Origin: Dichetophora obliterata
Lineage: Eukaryota; Arthropoda; Insecta; Diptera; Sciomyzidae
Assembly: GCA_963920525.1 (NCBI GenBank)
Contig: OY986435.1
Coordinates: 98,536,115 to 98,600,114 of the forward strand
Length of the DNA stretch: 64,000 nt
Direction: 5' to 3'
Positions 34,714-46,972 of the stretch are shown here, piece after piece; position 1 is the stretch's first letter, and the number at the start of each line of letters is the position of its first letter. The position numbers were made by a program, and so were the translations under genes. A model generated the notes under the pieces. That model was not told where the DNA came from. It worked only from the letters and a program-made list of their open reading frames with translations, and did no database searches.

Positions 34714-35528
34714 GGGTGCGGTGGGGTGAAGCATTCGCTTCTTTCTGGTGGCTCACAGCACCCCCAAAAAGTATAATTTTTGAATGTTTTTTGGCTTAAA
34801 TTTCAAGATTGGACATTTGATTTCGACAAAAAATTTGGGGGATACTTTGAAAACGTTCGTTTTTCGGTTTTTGAAAAATGGAGTAGTGAAGCGTTTCACC
34901 AAAAGAATCCATCCGTTTTCATGTATAAACATCAACTAAATCGGTTTAATAGACTCGGGCTGTCTGCTAAGTCAGCAAGAAACTAAAATACTGAATAAAA
35001 ATCATCGAATCCAAATTTATTATTCTAATCGCTAATATCGAGGTCAGAGTCGCAGTTTCACGGTTGCCCATGCCGACGCATTTCAATTGATACGGCCGGT
35101 CGCATTTGTTGCAATGAATTGAAAAATGCTAAAAAATCAATGCAACGCATTAAACTCACACAAAAACACTAAATACGCATTAAAACGGAGTTTGTGGGGG
35201 AAACGTTTATTTTTGAAAACACGGCTGGCATCACAACATTTCGATAGATATTTCTCAAGCACTTTATATTTTTTAAGAACAACATTAAACCAACACAACT
35301 GATATATTTATGTTGAGTAGTTGGCATAAAACACGATAAATCGCTCGATCAAAAAACTTTTGCTAAAATGTTTACCACTGTTTTGGAAGAGCAACACAAT
35401 GTCTGAACGCTTCGCTGTATCATGAAAAACTGTGTGGCAATGAAAGCAACACGTGATGGTATGACACTTTGTTATATGTAGCGCGCTGTCAAGATTTCAC
35501 AGGCGAAACGCTTCACCCCACCGCACCC
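34714..35528. mobile_element. 815-bp TA-flanked nonautonomous element
   Basis: The inverted ends GGGTGCGGTGGGGTGAAGC (34714-34732) match the right end (35510-35528) perfectly over 19 bp. TA lies on both sides (34712-34713 and 35529-35530). An internal 'tgaagcgtttcacc' near 34888 resembles the subterminal sequence. No transposase. The TA target points to the Tc1/mariner/pogo group. Confidence 0.8.
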
Positions 35529-35625
35529 TAAATATAAAAAAATCGACTTCCAGTGGGTCTTATCGAGTCAGTCTTACAAAATGTATAGTTTAAAGTCAGC
35601 ATAAAAAAAATTCTATTAGGCGTAG

Positions 35626-37472
35626 GGCGTAGGCAGGTTAAAAATTAGGGGGAGGAAAAGACCTTATAAAAATTTGTTTACCCATATCTTTACCCATATC
35701 TCAGTCATGAATTTAACGAGTCAAGGCAAATAGTTCAAAATGAATGTATGGTGTATTATTACCTGATGTTTTTATATGTAATCGACTCTAATACTAGCTG
35801 CTTTTCGGACATTAATGGCTTTTTAGCTGAAAAGCTGCATAAAAGCTACATCCTTGTACCGTGCATTAGTGCGCCCAATACTTGAATATGCATGCATAAT
35901 TTGGAATCCATCTTTCGATTCCCATAGAGAAAGAATTGAGTCTATTCAAAAGCAGTTCTTACTATACGCGCTTAGAGATATGTACAACCCCCATGATTAT
36001 TGTAGCCTTCCATCATATGAACATAGACTCAGCCTTTTAAATTTGATGCCACTATCAACAAGAAGATCGTTATTGGGCTCATGCTTCACATTTGATGTAA
36101 TTAATGGTGCTATTCACAGCGAATATATTTCTAATATGATTTCCTTTAACGATCCAATTAGGCGCACTAGGCATACTCGATTGTTAACTGAATATCAGCA
36201 CCAAACTACATATGCAAATAATGAACCCATCAATCGTTGTTGCAGAGAATTTAATAATATCTCTATATACTACTCACCTTCTATGTCCAAATCCTCTTTC
36301 AAGCAAACCCTATATAAATCACTCAGAAATCAGAATTAACACAGGCCTCAGATAAACTACATACATGTATGGATTTATATGTATAAGCATTTAGTTTAAT
36401 AAATCAAAATTCTTTAACATCCCTCTCCAAATCTCCCATTTACATCCTTTTGTCCTTATAGTCTTTAAGAATAATATATATACATCGTATCTTAAGTGTG
36501 TATATAGTCTTTCTTGTTTTCCTCCTCTTCTCTTAGTTTTGACATGGTTTTTGAAATCATGTCAATCCGGTGGGCGGAGTATGCCCACTAAGAGCACCAA
36601 ATAAAAAATAAAATAAAAACAAGGAAAGGGGAGAAGAAAAACAAAAAACTTAGTAATAAGTAAACAAAACCTGTTAGAATAAGTTAGAATAAGTAAATTG
36701 CATTGCCTTGTTTGGCCAATAAATAAATAATACTAAGTTTTTCGCCATAGAAAAAATGTCAAATGAAAAGGTGCTTATTGCTTGCTTTTCAGCGAAAAAC
36801 TCTGAAAATGCTACGTGAAAAAAATGTCGAGGTTCAACAGGAAAATGCTGCTACTAACGCTGTTAAATTTATAAACATAGAAAGAACGCAGCAAGTTGTA
36901 GTGAAAAGCCTTTGCAATTATGTAAATTATTTACATAATTCAGTAATTATAATAACTAATTTAAATAATTTACAACTTTTCTGGTGTTTAGAGTAACAAA
37001 CACATTCATAGAAAAACATCGCTCACTAAGATTTCGCTACCATAACATTTGACTCCTCTGAATGTGGGCCTTTTGTATTTACAAATTGACTGTCAAATGA
37101 AAAGCAACTTTTCTTTTTAAATATGTTTTTCAGCTAAAAAACGACTTTTCGGTCTGTGTGTAAACAAAGTATAAGGGAAAAAGATTTTCAACTTATGTAC
37201 ATCAAACAAACTTAAACCATGAGATCAAATAAAGTTATATTTATTAAATTCAGGTTAAATTCATTTTAAAATATGATATCGTTAAATTTGGTTTAAAAAA
37301 ATTAACAAAAATTCACAAAAACTCAAACTAAGGAAAATTCTTCTTTAAAAAAAAAGAAAAAGTTAAAACTACACATTAAAAAGGATCACATATAGAAACT
37401 ATTAAAGAAGCCATCGATTAAAAAATCTAAGTTTTAGGATGGGGGAATTTCCCCCCTTCCCCTGCCTACGCC
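35626..37472. mobile_element. Possible element with GGCGTAGGCAGG ends
   Basis: GGCGTAGGCAGG (35626-35637) occurs inverted at 37461-37472, both next to G/C runs. No target duplication could be seen. The LINE 3' end at 35840-36730 lies inside. A 12-bp match 1.8 kb apart is suggestive but not proof of one element. Confidence 0.35.
35840..36730 (+). pseudogene. LINE 3' end: RT C-terminal part, 3' UTR and TAAA tail
   Basis: An open frame (from about 35842, TAA at 36337-36339) begins within the RT thumb region: LVRPILEYACIIWNPSFDSH, then IQKQFLLYALRD, a hallmark of jockey/CR1-type LINEs. It ends without RNase H. The 3' UTR contains two perfect 6-bp stems (GACATG..CATGTC at 36540-36562 and GTGGGC..GCCCAC near 36572-36590), and the copy ends in AATAAATAAATAA (36718-36730). 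It is a 5'-truncated insertion on the plus strand. The reading frame is undamaged over 160 codons, so it is fairly young. Confidence 0.8.
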
Positions 37473-38000
37473 ATTGGGCATTGTCCCTGCTAGTTTTCTA
37501 AGGATATCGGGTTCAATTTTCATCCAGCAGGCTTTCATTTGTTCCTTAGGGCGCGTTTGTAGTGGCGACTTGTTGCTTTGCCGAGCCGAGCTGAAATTCA
37601 AAAACACAATCTTATTTTTTTCGTTTTTACATATAAAGTGTTATTTTTCTAATGGGGCATTCGATTGTGACTACTGGGACTTTTGTCTCCAGAACTTTAC
37701 CAACTATGAGTTATAACGATAGCATCATAACTAACAGTGAAATATATTTTAAAACAGATATAAATAACTATTGTGCAATATTCTTTTAAAATAAAAGCAA
37801 AACAGTTTCTATATTTTGTGTTACTATTATTTAAATATAATGTTACTACTGAGACATATCGGTGTACAACATATCGTAGCGCATGCAATACTGAGTATAT
37901 TGCAAAAAGGTCCAATTTAATTTCATTTTCATTTTGATCATTCATGATTGAGTTATTCATATTGATTTTTCATTAAATGCTTATTTGAGAACAAAACAAA
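37473..38000. other. gish intron with recurrent 'tactgggac' motif
   Basis: No coding exon seen. The first two of five copies of a 'gtgactactgggacat' motif occur here (37667, 37841). Others are at 38413, 39074 and 39241. Confidence 0.4.
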
Positions 38001-38011
38001 TATCTTATTTC

Positions 38012-38328
38012 GGTAAATGTTTACCTCAGTTGAAAATCCGGGCCCGGGTTCAATTCCAGCTCAGACAGAAAGTTTTTCAGTTGAATTAATTTTTCTGTTC
38101 GGTCGTCACCTCCCTGCAGACAAGGGCAAACCTCAGAGAATAAAAATTGCCATGTAAAAGCTTGTTGAAAACATAAGCCGTTCGCAGTCGGCATAAAACA
38201 CGTAGGTCCAGTTCTCGGTCATTTGTGATCAAACATTTAATAACACGCACAACACAATTGATCAATAGAAGCTAGGTCAAAGTCCTTCCGAGGGCTGAAA
38301 TGGCCAGTTTATTTTTATTATTATGTGT
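38012..38328 (+). mobile_element. tRNA-derived SINE, full or near-full length
   Basis: A pol III B-box-like GGTTCAATTCC lies at 38047-38057. It is followed by 'gccgttcgcagtcggcataa', 'cgtaggtcc', then 'gaagctaggtc' and 'ccttccgaggg'. This order matches a SINE I recall as widespread in flies (tRNA head, then 'GTTCGGAGTCGGCATAAAAC..GTAGGTCCC', then 'GAAGCTCGGCC..CTTCGGAGG'). The A-box side is degraded. A 3' piece of a second copy is at 41751-41790. Confidence 0.6.
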
Positions 38329-38329
38329 G

Positions 38330-40170
38330 TATGTGCAAGTGGCGGATACGCGGTATTGCCTCCAAATTGACTAAATGCCTCCATTTTTAAAAAGCAGAAA
38401 ATATTACAAACTGTGACTACTGGGACATGTATTTGTGACTTGCGGGATAAGTAAAAAATATGTGTCAATAATAAGTTATTTCAATCTGTTTTATTATTGT
38501 TTTAAACCCAATTAATGTAGTTATTTTTATATTTTTGCACAAAACATAAAAAAATAAATCAATAGCTACGAAAAAAAAAATTACCTCTTTCTTTTTTTAA
38601 AGAAAATGTTGACTTTTTCTCCAAATTGTTAAAATTTGAACTCTCAACAGTTTTATAATAGGACACAAGACACATCCGTCTCCTATGTGGCCAAAAACTC
38701 TGCTTCTTTGCCCGAAGTCGATTTTAAAAACAATTGATTACTTCGTCTTTCTCTTTTTTCATTTTGAGATCTTCTTTACATAAGACGCCTTGACAGTAAC
38801 TTGCAGTACCTGAATTGGCTTTGCATTTATACCTGGCTCAACCATAATCTTTAGGTTCAACATTCAAATATTGTTCGCTGTCTCTTGAGTCAAAGGGCAT
38901 GATTAATATATTTATCTCCTTGGAATTTAAAATAGTGGTCTCTAAAAGTGTGAATTTTTACAGGCAGTTTACTTTCAAGTTAGACGTAAAGAAGCTTTAA
39001 CTTTTTAATTTTGGGTCAGAAAAGTAAATTCAGCTATACACAATAGCATTAAAATAAGATCAGGATGTTCACCGTGGCTACTGGGACACATTTTTAAACA
39101 GTCTCGAAAGCACAATATGATCGCCTTAACTAATAAAAGAAGTTTAAATAGTACACCACATGTTTATTATTACTTCTAGGAAGTATTAAATATATAAAGT
39201 CGTGTTTCAGGTTAGGAACAAAACTTTTATATATTTTTGCGTGATTACTGGGACATGCGACTTGTTGCATCAGTTCAAAGAAGAAATACATACAAACCAA
39301 CATACCTTTTCTCTTTATTTCTATATAAAAAATTAGTTCTTTCTAAGCTTTCTATGGAAGGCACGCACCAGGTTTTTACAGTTGACAGAATGGCCGACAA
39401 AAGTGTTGCAAACATTATCAACATTTTACTTCCTAGAAGCTCTGTATGAAACTAAAGTTGGGAATTTGTTCATATCTTTTTTCTCCGATTAATAAAGTAT
39501 AGACGTTTAGTTATAGCTTTTTACCAAATTAAAAACAATAAATGGAAAACCTAAATTTATCTCATTTTCCTCTTTTACGTAGAATGCCCCCTAGTATTTT
39601 TTTTCTATTTACGAAAAAATTTTGGAAACTTAAAATGTAGCCATCCAACCATACATGTAGAATCCAACTAATACTCCCACATTTAGTTTGCTTCATAGAA
39701 ATAAAATGTAGTTATGAAATAACTCGCGACATTTATTGCAATTTGTTTTTATTTTCCTTTTTTGTCTTCGCCTATCGTTAATGTAGGACTAATCATTTTT
39801 TGTTGTTCACTTTGTATTTTGGAGATATAAAGAAGTTTGTTCTTCAACAGGTCGACGTATGTGTTTTTTTACAAGCGGTGGTTCAGGTTTAACAGGTATG
39901 CTGAAAATTGTGTGTAAAAGTTGTCTCACAGAGAATTGCAGCGAAAGCTATGGTCGTTGTTTTAATGTTAACGATGTTAGTGTTAATTGCAAAGCCCGTT
40001 ACACAACCAGTTGGAAGAGCCACTTTATATGTTGATTTTGCACTCATTGGTTAATAGTTTCAGTTAAATGTTTTTACTTAATGAGTGCAAATGTTTGATT
40101 TGTTTGACTAATATTTATTTGTATATTCTTTGTATTGAAATTTCGTTTAATGCTCTTGAATTTGTTTTCT
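38330..40170. other. gish intron, no gene seen
   Basis: AT-rich intron with further copies of the 'tactgggac' motif (38413, 39074, 39241). A short plus-strand frame at 39237-39449 overlaps one copy and shows no domain. Confidence 0.4.
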
Positions 40171-40175
40171 TTCAG

Positions 40176-40286
40176 GAAAAAATCTCTACAACAATGAACA
40201 TGTAGCAATAAAAATGGAGCCGATGAAGTCGAAGGCTCCGCAACTACATTTAGAGTATAGGTTTTATAAACTATTAGGATCACATG
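40176..40286 (+). CDS. gish: gish exon with the ATP-anchoring lysine and alpha-C
   Basis: Follows TTTCAG and ends before GTATGT; phase 1 in, phase 1 out. It encodes [20 protein letters not shown], with the invariant lysine in VAIK that anchors ATP phosphates. Then comes [14 protein letters not shown], whose Glu in alpha-C forms the active-state salt bridge. The sequence is that of a normal CK1-gamma. The split codon after the final His can join either of two downstream exons (41001 or 57099), both of which accept phase 1. Confidence 0.95.
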
Positions 40287-41000
40287 GTATGTAATGCTGT
40301 TGAACTCTCGTATCCCTTAAAAAACTCAAATAAAAAGAGGTTTTATTCCAAAATTGCATGCATATTTTGTTTTAAAAAAAGATGTCATCATATACCACTG
40401 GTTGGATATTTTTATGTTTTCTAGAAAGACTAGAAAAATTTTATATATATTTTGTCTTTTCACTTTTCACTGCTGGAGGACTTTTAAATGAAAATTTTTA
40501 GTTCTATAACGGTTACGACTTGTACTAGATCAAACAAAAATGTAATTTCCTATAATAAAGTGATATCCTGCCTCACAAGTACAAAACGAAATATGCAATG
40601 CAGTTTAGAATAATTAAACCAATAGGACTTTGCTATCGTTAATCCATTTTTAAAATCAATTCTTAATCCACTTCAGTCTTTTCCTTTATTAACTAATTTC
40701 TATAAACGTTTGCACCGTTACCGCCTTCGTAAGATATAAAAATTAAAAAAGTCGATTTATAAAAAATATACTCATGAAATAGAACTTCTCAGCATATTTT
40801 GGAGATCGGTGCTTCAAGAGTTATTGCAATTTGCAAAATAATTAAAAATATTATAATAGAAATAATCATTGTAGCCAGCCCACTAAACGTATAACTTTAA
40901 TCAAAATTTTTCATACATTTTATTTTTACATGTAATAAGCTTGTTTTTTTGTTGTATTGTGTTTTCCCCTCTCCCCGCTCCCCCTCGCACAAACCAAAAG
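40287..41000. other. gish intron, no other feature
   Basis: The 714-bp intron between the alpha-C exon and hinge exon version a. A long C/T tract (about 40945-40987) precedes an unusual A-rich acceptor (accaaaag). Confidence 0.6.
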
Positions 41001-41164
41001 ATAACAGTCCAGAGGGTATACCTCGCGTCTATCATCTGGGCACATGTGGTGGCCGTTATAATGCCATGGTATTAGAATTGTTGGGACTGTCGTTAGAAGA
41101 TCTCTTCAATATTTGCTCCCGTAAATTTACACTTAAGACTGTACTGATGATAGCTAAGCAACTA
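41001..41164 (+). CDS. gish: gish hinge exon, version a (alternative to 57099-57250)
   Basis: Phase 1 in, phase 0 out; donor GTAAGT. It encodes [20 protein letters not shown], then the hinge [16 protein letters not shown] and [19 protein letters not shown], i.e. beta-4, beta-5, the hinge that contacts adenine, and alpha-D. The exon at 57099 codes for the same segment with the same phases, so including both would duplicate the hinge. They must be alternatives, or one is silent. Version a departs from the general CK1-gamma pattern: HLGTCGG for YFGPCG, LLGLS for LLGPS, one residue longer at GGR. Differences cluster at the hinge and alpha-D, where they could alter substrate or inhibitor preference. 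The exon is fully open and well conserved. Confidence 0.92.
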
Positions 41165-42044
41165 GTAAGTTTTTTCACAAATCAACTATCTATTCTTCAT
41201 ATATTCATACATATATTGTTTGTTCATTTAGTATTAAGTACGTTATTTTGTTTAAACTTATGTTTTTAACTGCTATAAATTAAATATAAAGATATTAATT
41301 GTTAGTTTAAGTAAATCCTGCAATTGAAGAAATACTTATTATTGTTGTTTTTGAATTTAAATAAGCATTAAACAAGTTGATGTTTCATTAATTTGCATTC
41401 TTATTCAGCATAGGTTTTAATTGTATTTAAATTTAGCCAGCACAAACAAAAAGTGTCTCAACAGCTAGTAAATATGTTCAAGTAGTTTTTACAAAATTAA
41501 ATGAAAACCTTATAAATACATTTTTAGTGATTTTTGTTTTTGCTATTTATTTAATCACATAAATGACTTGAAACTTGGAAATTAAGTTATATTACTTTCG
41601 AGCTATGTATATCAAAGTAAACTATCTTTACATCAGACAATTATAAATCATAAACTCAGAGAGAAAACAATGCTGCCACATTGCTGAACAAAATTGTGTA
41701 TTCCTTTTTTTTTAAATTTTGTTGGTCTAATAACACACTTGATATATATTGATCAATGAAAACTAGGTCTGAAATGGCCAGTTCGCTTCCTTTTTTCCCA
41801 AATCAAAGATGCATCATTCTACTACAGATGTTCCGCAACGGCTCGTCGTTAAAACACTTCAGATTTAAAGAATGCAGTAGATAAAGATAACGCAGCGCTG
41901 CGTTGCGTTATTGAGTTGAAGCACTTTCTGATGCAAATTCTTTCTTTCTCATTCCTCTTTTTACGTTATTTCGAACGTGTTCGATGTCAAAGTGTAAGCA
42001 AACTTAAATCAAACCTCCAACTTGTTTTACAGGCAAAAACGTAC
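41165..42044. other. gish intron; SINE 3' fragment at 41751-41790
   Basis: AT-rich intron. 41751-41790 ('ttgatcaatgaaaactaggt', then 'ctgaaatggccagtt') matches the 3' part of the SINE at 38262-38312 with an internal deletion. Nothing else recognised. Confidence 0.45.
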
Positions 42045-42046
42045 AT

Positions 42047-42653
42047 ACCCAGCAAAAAAGTGCTTCCAAAAGAAGCTAAAGTGAAAGGGAAAGTTTTGAA
42101 TTCCATGCCTTCCGCATTCATACCAAGAAGGCATTCTTTTAACATATACATGTAATTGAGAGGAATGCTTACCTTAGTCTTATCCAGAAATGCTTCCAGA
42201 ATTTTTTCAATGGAAGATTTCTTTGAGACCTTCAATAAAAGGATTCTAGTAGGTGTTTTCAGTGGAACTTCAAGAAGGCATTCCGTGGGCTTAAAAATCC
42301 CACGGAAAATATCCCTTTTCCCAGCGTTTAAAAAATCCCTCGTAAAATATTGCTTTTCCTGATTTTCACGGCATTTTTGTGTTGGAAGTAGGAAGTGGTT
42401 GGGATTTGTTTGGGGTTTTCAAAAATCCCACGTAAAATATATAAAACATACATATATTCTAATTATATATAACTTTTTTTACTTTAACTGAATTTAAATG
42501 CTATTTGAATGCCCTTCAGAAATAGTTTATGATAACGCCTCTTGAAAGCGCTTCCCGATAAGGCTTAAAAAAGCACAATTGGATCTATAGAGTGTCTTCT
42601 GGAAGCAGTGTCCATAAGAATGCATATCACACTTGTTTCAAAAATTATCGAGG
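42047..42653. mobile_element. MITE family D, copy 1
   Basis: Starts CCCAGCAAAAAAGTGCTTCC after a TA (42045-42046) and is collinear with the copy at 46974-48775. It shares 'ggcattcttttaacatata', 'gaatttaaatgctatttgaa'-type segments and an end with 'ggaagcagtgtccataagaa'. Its right boundary is less certain than that of copy 2. Short open frames on both strands are without domain. Confidence 0.65.
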
Positions 42654-44150
42654 TATGTTTGTTGGATTGCTCGTGCAAACCATGAACAAAGCACAGTTGT
42701 GCTTAGTGTTGCCAAATTTTTTTTCAACGATACTGGAGAAATGGGATTATGAAAAATGCTAAGGGACAAATACACCAATTGAAAGTTATCTTGAAAATAG
42801 TAGTTACATTTCACTGAAAAAATATTTTATCAACTTACAAAATATTCAAATTTAAATTTCTATAGGATTATTGGAATAGCCATATCATCGTCCGGGGATT
42901 CATGTGCTCCATACGCTATTTTGACCATTTTGAGTTAATGCTATCATACCTCGTTTTTGATACCAAATTTTTCAAATCTACAATCCGTTTTTGGCTATCT
43001 CTTCCAGAAACATATATATTTCGTGTCTGTTTTACTCTAATATCCCTTTAAACAGAAATTTTTTGTGATCTTTTGCCCCTATACAATAGCGTATAGAGCA
43101 AAATTTCAATACGAAATGTTGTACTTGATTAACGAAAACCACTTTGGTTAATTAATTGTGATCTATTATTTTAAGTTACAACATGAATTTAATTATGCTC
43201 TACGTGCATTTAACTAATATAGTTGTGTCTAGTTACTTTTTTAAACTAAATATTTTATTTGAATTTTTTTAATATTTTAAATTATTAAAAAAGTGAAAAA
43301 GTAGATTATGTTAAAAAGAAGGGGTATGGAAACAGTGACGAAGTATTTGAATATTAAATATTAATATTATTAACAAAACATCTTGTCAGGAATATCCTCT
43401 TGTTGTGTGAGTGCTGAGTTGGAATGCAGCATGCATAGCGTTGCCATCATATCTCTTTAAAGAGGACATGTTCTCTTTTTTCTCGAGATCTTATTTATCT
43501 TTTTTTAAAATGAAAAGACCTTCTTTTTTTATTGGGGACAAAATATATCTATCAAAAAAAATTTACTAAAAATGCACACAAAGAAATTTGCATGAAAAGT
43601 ATCAACACTGATTTGCAAGTAAGTTAATAGCAATGTGTATGGCAATGCTTAACGCCATCCCTGAACAAACGTAACTTAACCCTAGCTGTGACCACTATAT
43701 TTTTGCATAGCTATATTTTCACCTCTTTAGAGACATCGGTTAACCCTAAATTTGTTTTGAAGGTTTAGTTTTAGGTTAAAATGAAAGAAAAAAGATGTTT
43801 TGTTCAAAAATATTTGTACAGTATTGCAAATACATTTTAATAAAAAAATTATATCTCTGGCCCTAATATTAAGAAAAAACGTTCCAGGGAATTTTAATTG
43901 GTAGATCTTTCAAAAAAACCTGCACAAAATATCTTATGATTATTTAAAAGCATGGTCCAAAGAATTGAAAAATTTCCCAATTTTTGAATGGATAAATTTA
44001 AATAAAATACTTAACTGTATCGAGTTTATTAACTTATGGAAAACAACTTGCATAAATGACTCTTAGTAATATATAAATTTAATTTTCCAACCAAAAATTG
44101 GTGATATACTTTCAAAGTTTAAAAAATTTTTCAGCACCTTTTCAGGTTGC
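42654..44150. other. gish intron, no feature seen
   Basis: AT-rich noncoding sequence. No gene or clear element boundary. Confidence 0.4.
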
Positions 44151-44154
44151 CTGC

Positions 44155-44275
44155 ACGAAAGGCTAACGTCGAAAGAATTTATTCACCAATGGGCTTGAAG
44201 TGGTCAAATGAAAGAAACAGTTCGAGCTTTTTTAACAATAAATTATGTTTTCAAAAACGTATCGTGTTTTAAAGA
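44155..44275 (+). pseudogene. hAT transposase dimerization-domain fragment
   Basis: The plus-strand frame reads RLPARKANVERIYSPMGLKW followed by SNERNS, the hAT C-terminal signature (Ala-x-Val-Glu-Arg-Ile-Tyr-Ser..Arg-Asn). The sequence differs from the remnant at 23828, so it is another family. No ends were identified. Isolated and clearly dead. Confidence 0.5.
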
Positions 44276-45132
44276 TAATGCAGTTTTTCGTGCATATTTT
44301 TGATATTTTTTTATTTGATTTCCATGCAAAAACTTTGAAAGTTTTAATAACATCATTACTTTTATTTTTTTTTTAATTACAATTGTGTAGTAAGTTTAGT
44401 ATTTTAGCTTGAATATGTATGTATCAATTAAAGCAATTCTGACCAGGAAAACCAATTCTGAAATCATGTCAATTGAAGTAATATTTGCATTAGAAATAAT
44501 TGAATTTTAGTGAAAATAATTTTAACAAAATTGCATGAAATGCACGAAAAACAGCATTATTTTTAATTCGACTGCAAAAATTTTAAGTTGTTTGATGCAC
44601 ATTGGAAAAGCTTTTTGCAGCCGTTAATTTCTGCCAGTTTATTTTTTTCCAACTATTACAGCAGCCAATATATTTATGAAAAACATCGTTTTAAAGATTT
44701 TTGAAAAAGGTTTTAGCCTACTGACGGCTTTCGTTACAACAAAAATATTTTGGGAATCATTATAAAATATATCAAAGTTAATTTTTAGGGGTGTACAAAT
44801 AGAAATTTTTTCTCCCCATACAAGTCGAGACACCTCAATGTATACGCATTATTTGTATTGTATATTATTATGGTAAAAGTTCCTTTTTTGATCTCAATTA
44901 ATTTTTAAGAAATAAATAAGAGCTTTATTTTATTGCATGTTTATTAAATAATCATACAAAAATTATTTATTTTGCTTATTTTGACATTGAAATTGGAGGG
45001 ATTTTTCGCGAGATTTTAGAATCTTTTGAAAGGGATAAAGTGAGCAAAAAAGGAATTTTTGCACATGCATTTGGGATTTATGGCAAAATGAAAATCACAA
45101 TACTGATTAAAGCAGTAATAGCCAATTTATTC
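44276..45132. other. gish intron, no feature seen
   Basis: AT-rich noncoding sequence. Confidence 0.4.
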
Positions 45133-45219
45133 ACCGAGTACTAATTTTCTCTAATCCGTGGTCTAGCTGGTTCGTGGGCTAACTTTTGAACCGAGGATTA
45201 AGAAAAGTTAGTACTCGGT
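45133..45219. repeat. 87-bp hairpin, family H copy 1
   Basis: The arms ACCGAGTACTAATTTTCTCT (45133) and the right arm AGAAAAGTTAGTACTCGGT (to 45219) pair almost fully. A related hairpin of 123 bp is at 49624-49746. They may be tiny MITEs. Confidence 0.7.
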
Positions 45220-45258
45220 CATTTCTTTACTTTCTTAGTCGGCGGATTAGTTTGCAAA

Positions 45259-45717
45259 CGGAGTATTATAGCCCAAACAGAATAGGCATAGCCAACACGT
45301 AGCGAGCTGTCGAAAATGTAGCTAACGAAATGTTGTGCACAGAATAGAATTTGTGTTGATAACGCAGATAGAGCTTTATGCTTACAATATTTTGTTATAT
45401 TTTACAAAATTAATAGATACTGCCTTTTGCATATCATAATTTGTTTGCTTTTTTACTAATTTGGACTAATATGTTTTAGTTAATTTTAAGTTTTATAATT
45501 TGAACTATGTATTTTGACATTTCGCTACCGTTGGCTGCGGAAAAAGTTAAAAGTTCGTCAACATTTTTGTGTCGGCTGCGTTCGCTACGTGTTGGTTATT
45601 TTTATTATGTTCTTTTCATAGGGTTGCAAGGCAACCAACTTCTATGTTGACATTTCTTTTGTTGGCTGCGTGTTGGCTATGCTTATTCTGTTTGGGCTAT
45701 TAAGCACTAATGCTCCG
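45259..45717. repeat. Inverted repeat, ~459 bp with ~45-bp arms
   Basis: The left arm (45259-45300: cggagtattatagcccaaac, then agaataggcatagccaacac) pairs with the right arm 45669-45717. Further inverse matches ('acacgtagcga' versus 'tcgctacgtgt') occur in between. The short frame at 45670-45858 overlaps the arm and is not a gene. Confidence 0.7.
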
Positions 45718-46599
45718 AATTTCTGTATACCAGTTTTTATGCCAAATTTGACAGCAGTTCTTACAGACTTTTACATGACGCAGTTTTTTAATGTTCACAC
45801 ACATAACATGCTTCACTTTGAGTCTGAATTTTCTTTTGTGCTGTTTTTTCACCTATAACATTTTAAAGCGTTAAAAAATTAGTATTAGTGTGTGCTTCTG
45901 CAAATTCGACAACTCTAAAAGCACACAATAAAAAAACTCAAAATGACAAATCTCAAACCAAAATTGTGCAACATAAATATATACATAAAGGTTATTCATG
46001 CAAAGTGGCAATATTATAATTTGAGCAATTAGTTATTTTTATTAGGCAGGTTGTATGAACAGCCCTTAAAGTCGATTGTGCATTTGCACCATATATGTCA
46101 ACTGCAGTATATTAGGTGTGTTTCCGTACACATTATCGAGTAAAAGTTGAATAAAGTTCAAGCTGAGAGAGTAAGATGTAATTTGAGAATAGTGTCAAAA
46201 GTACGGAAACGACATCTAGATAGTTTCAAGCACAAAAACAGCTGCTCACCTTTCAAACGTAAACAGCGCCAATTTAAATTTGTCAATTTTTTTTTGAAGC
46301 AAGTTTATTTTTCACCGCACAACATAAGCAAACAAGAAATGTTAATTTGACATTTGCTGGTTCTTCTTGATGCTTATTCTTATGCTTTTGTTCTCATAAT
46401 AAATTTTTCCAGCACACTTCGAGCAACTTTCGAGCTCGAGAGAGCGATTTTATGTTGTTTCTTCTTTTCTCTTTTGAGCTGGAAAAAGTACGGAAACACG
46501 TTCTAGCACATTGTAAGTTTCTATTTTACTAGATGACCTATTGTCAAATGCTGCATATGCTGTCAATAGGTTTTTAAGTTGTTATTTTCAAATTGGAGA
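45718..46599. other. gish intron, no gene seen
   Basis: AT-rich noncoding DNA; the short frame at 46147-46350 has no recognisable content. Confidence 0.4.
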
Positions 46600-46972
46600 T
46601 AAAACATTTTAATTGATTTGTGGGCGGTGAAGGAGGTGTGTCCAATTGTTTTGCTAAATCTTCTACTAAATCTTCTACTGGAAGAGAAATACTGCCAAAA
46701 TTTCAGCTGAATCGGCCTAGTAGTTTTGGAGATATAGCATTTTTATTGATTAGTGGGCGGTAAAAAGGGGTGTGGTAACATTTATTCCTAAACCATCTTC
46801 TACTTGAATTAAATGGTCTGCCGAAATTTCAGCTGAATCAGTCTGGTAGTTTTGGAGATAAGCATTTATATTGACTTTTGGCGGTAAATGGGAGAATGGT
46901 CAAATTTTTTCCTAAGCTCCATCTTCTACTTGAAGGAAATTTACTGCCAAATTTCATATGAATCGGCCTAGT
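46600..46972. repeat. Dispersed 'gggcggtaa' repeat, three monomers
   Basis: Monomers of about 125-131 bp, with cores at about 46617, 46749 and 46871. Each carries 'ctgccaaaatttcagctgaa' and 'cggcctagtagttttggaga' type sequence. The array is split at 46973 by MITE family D copy 2 and resumes at 48776 ('tagttttggtgatataac'). Confidence 0.75.

Noticed and set aside
40949..41269. 106-codon frame around hinge exon version a
   Set aside because: Only 41001-41164 is exon; the left part is the polypyrimidine tract and the right part intron.
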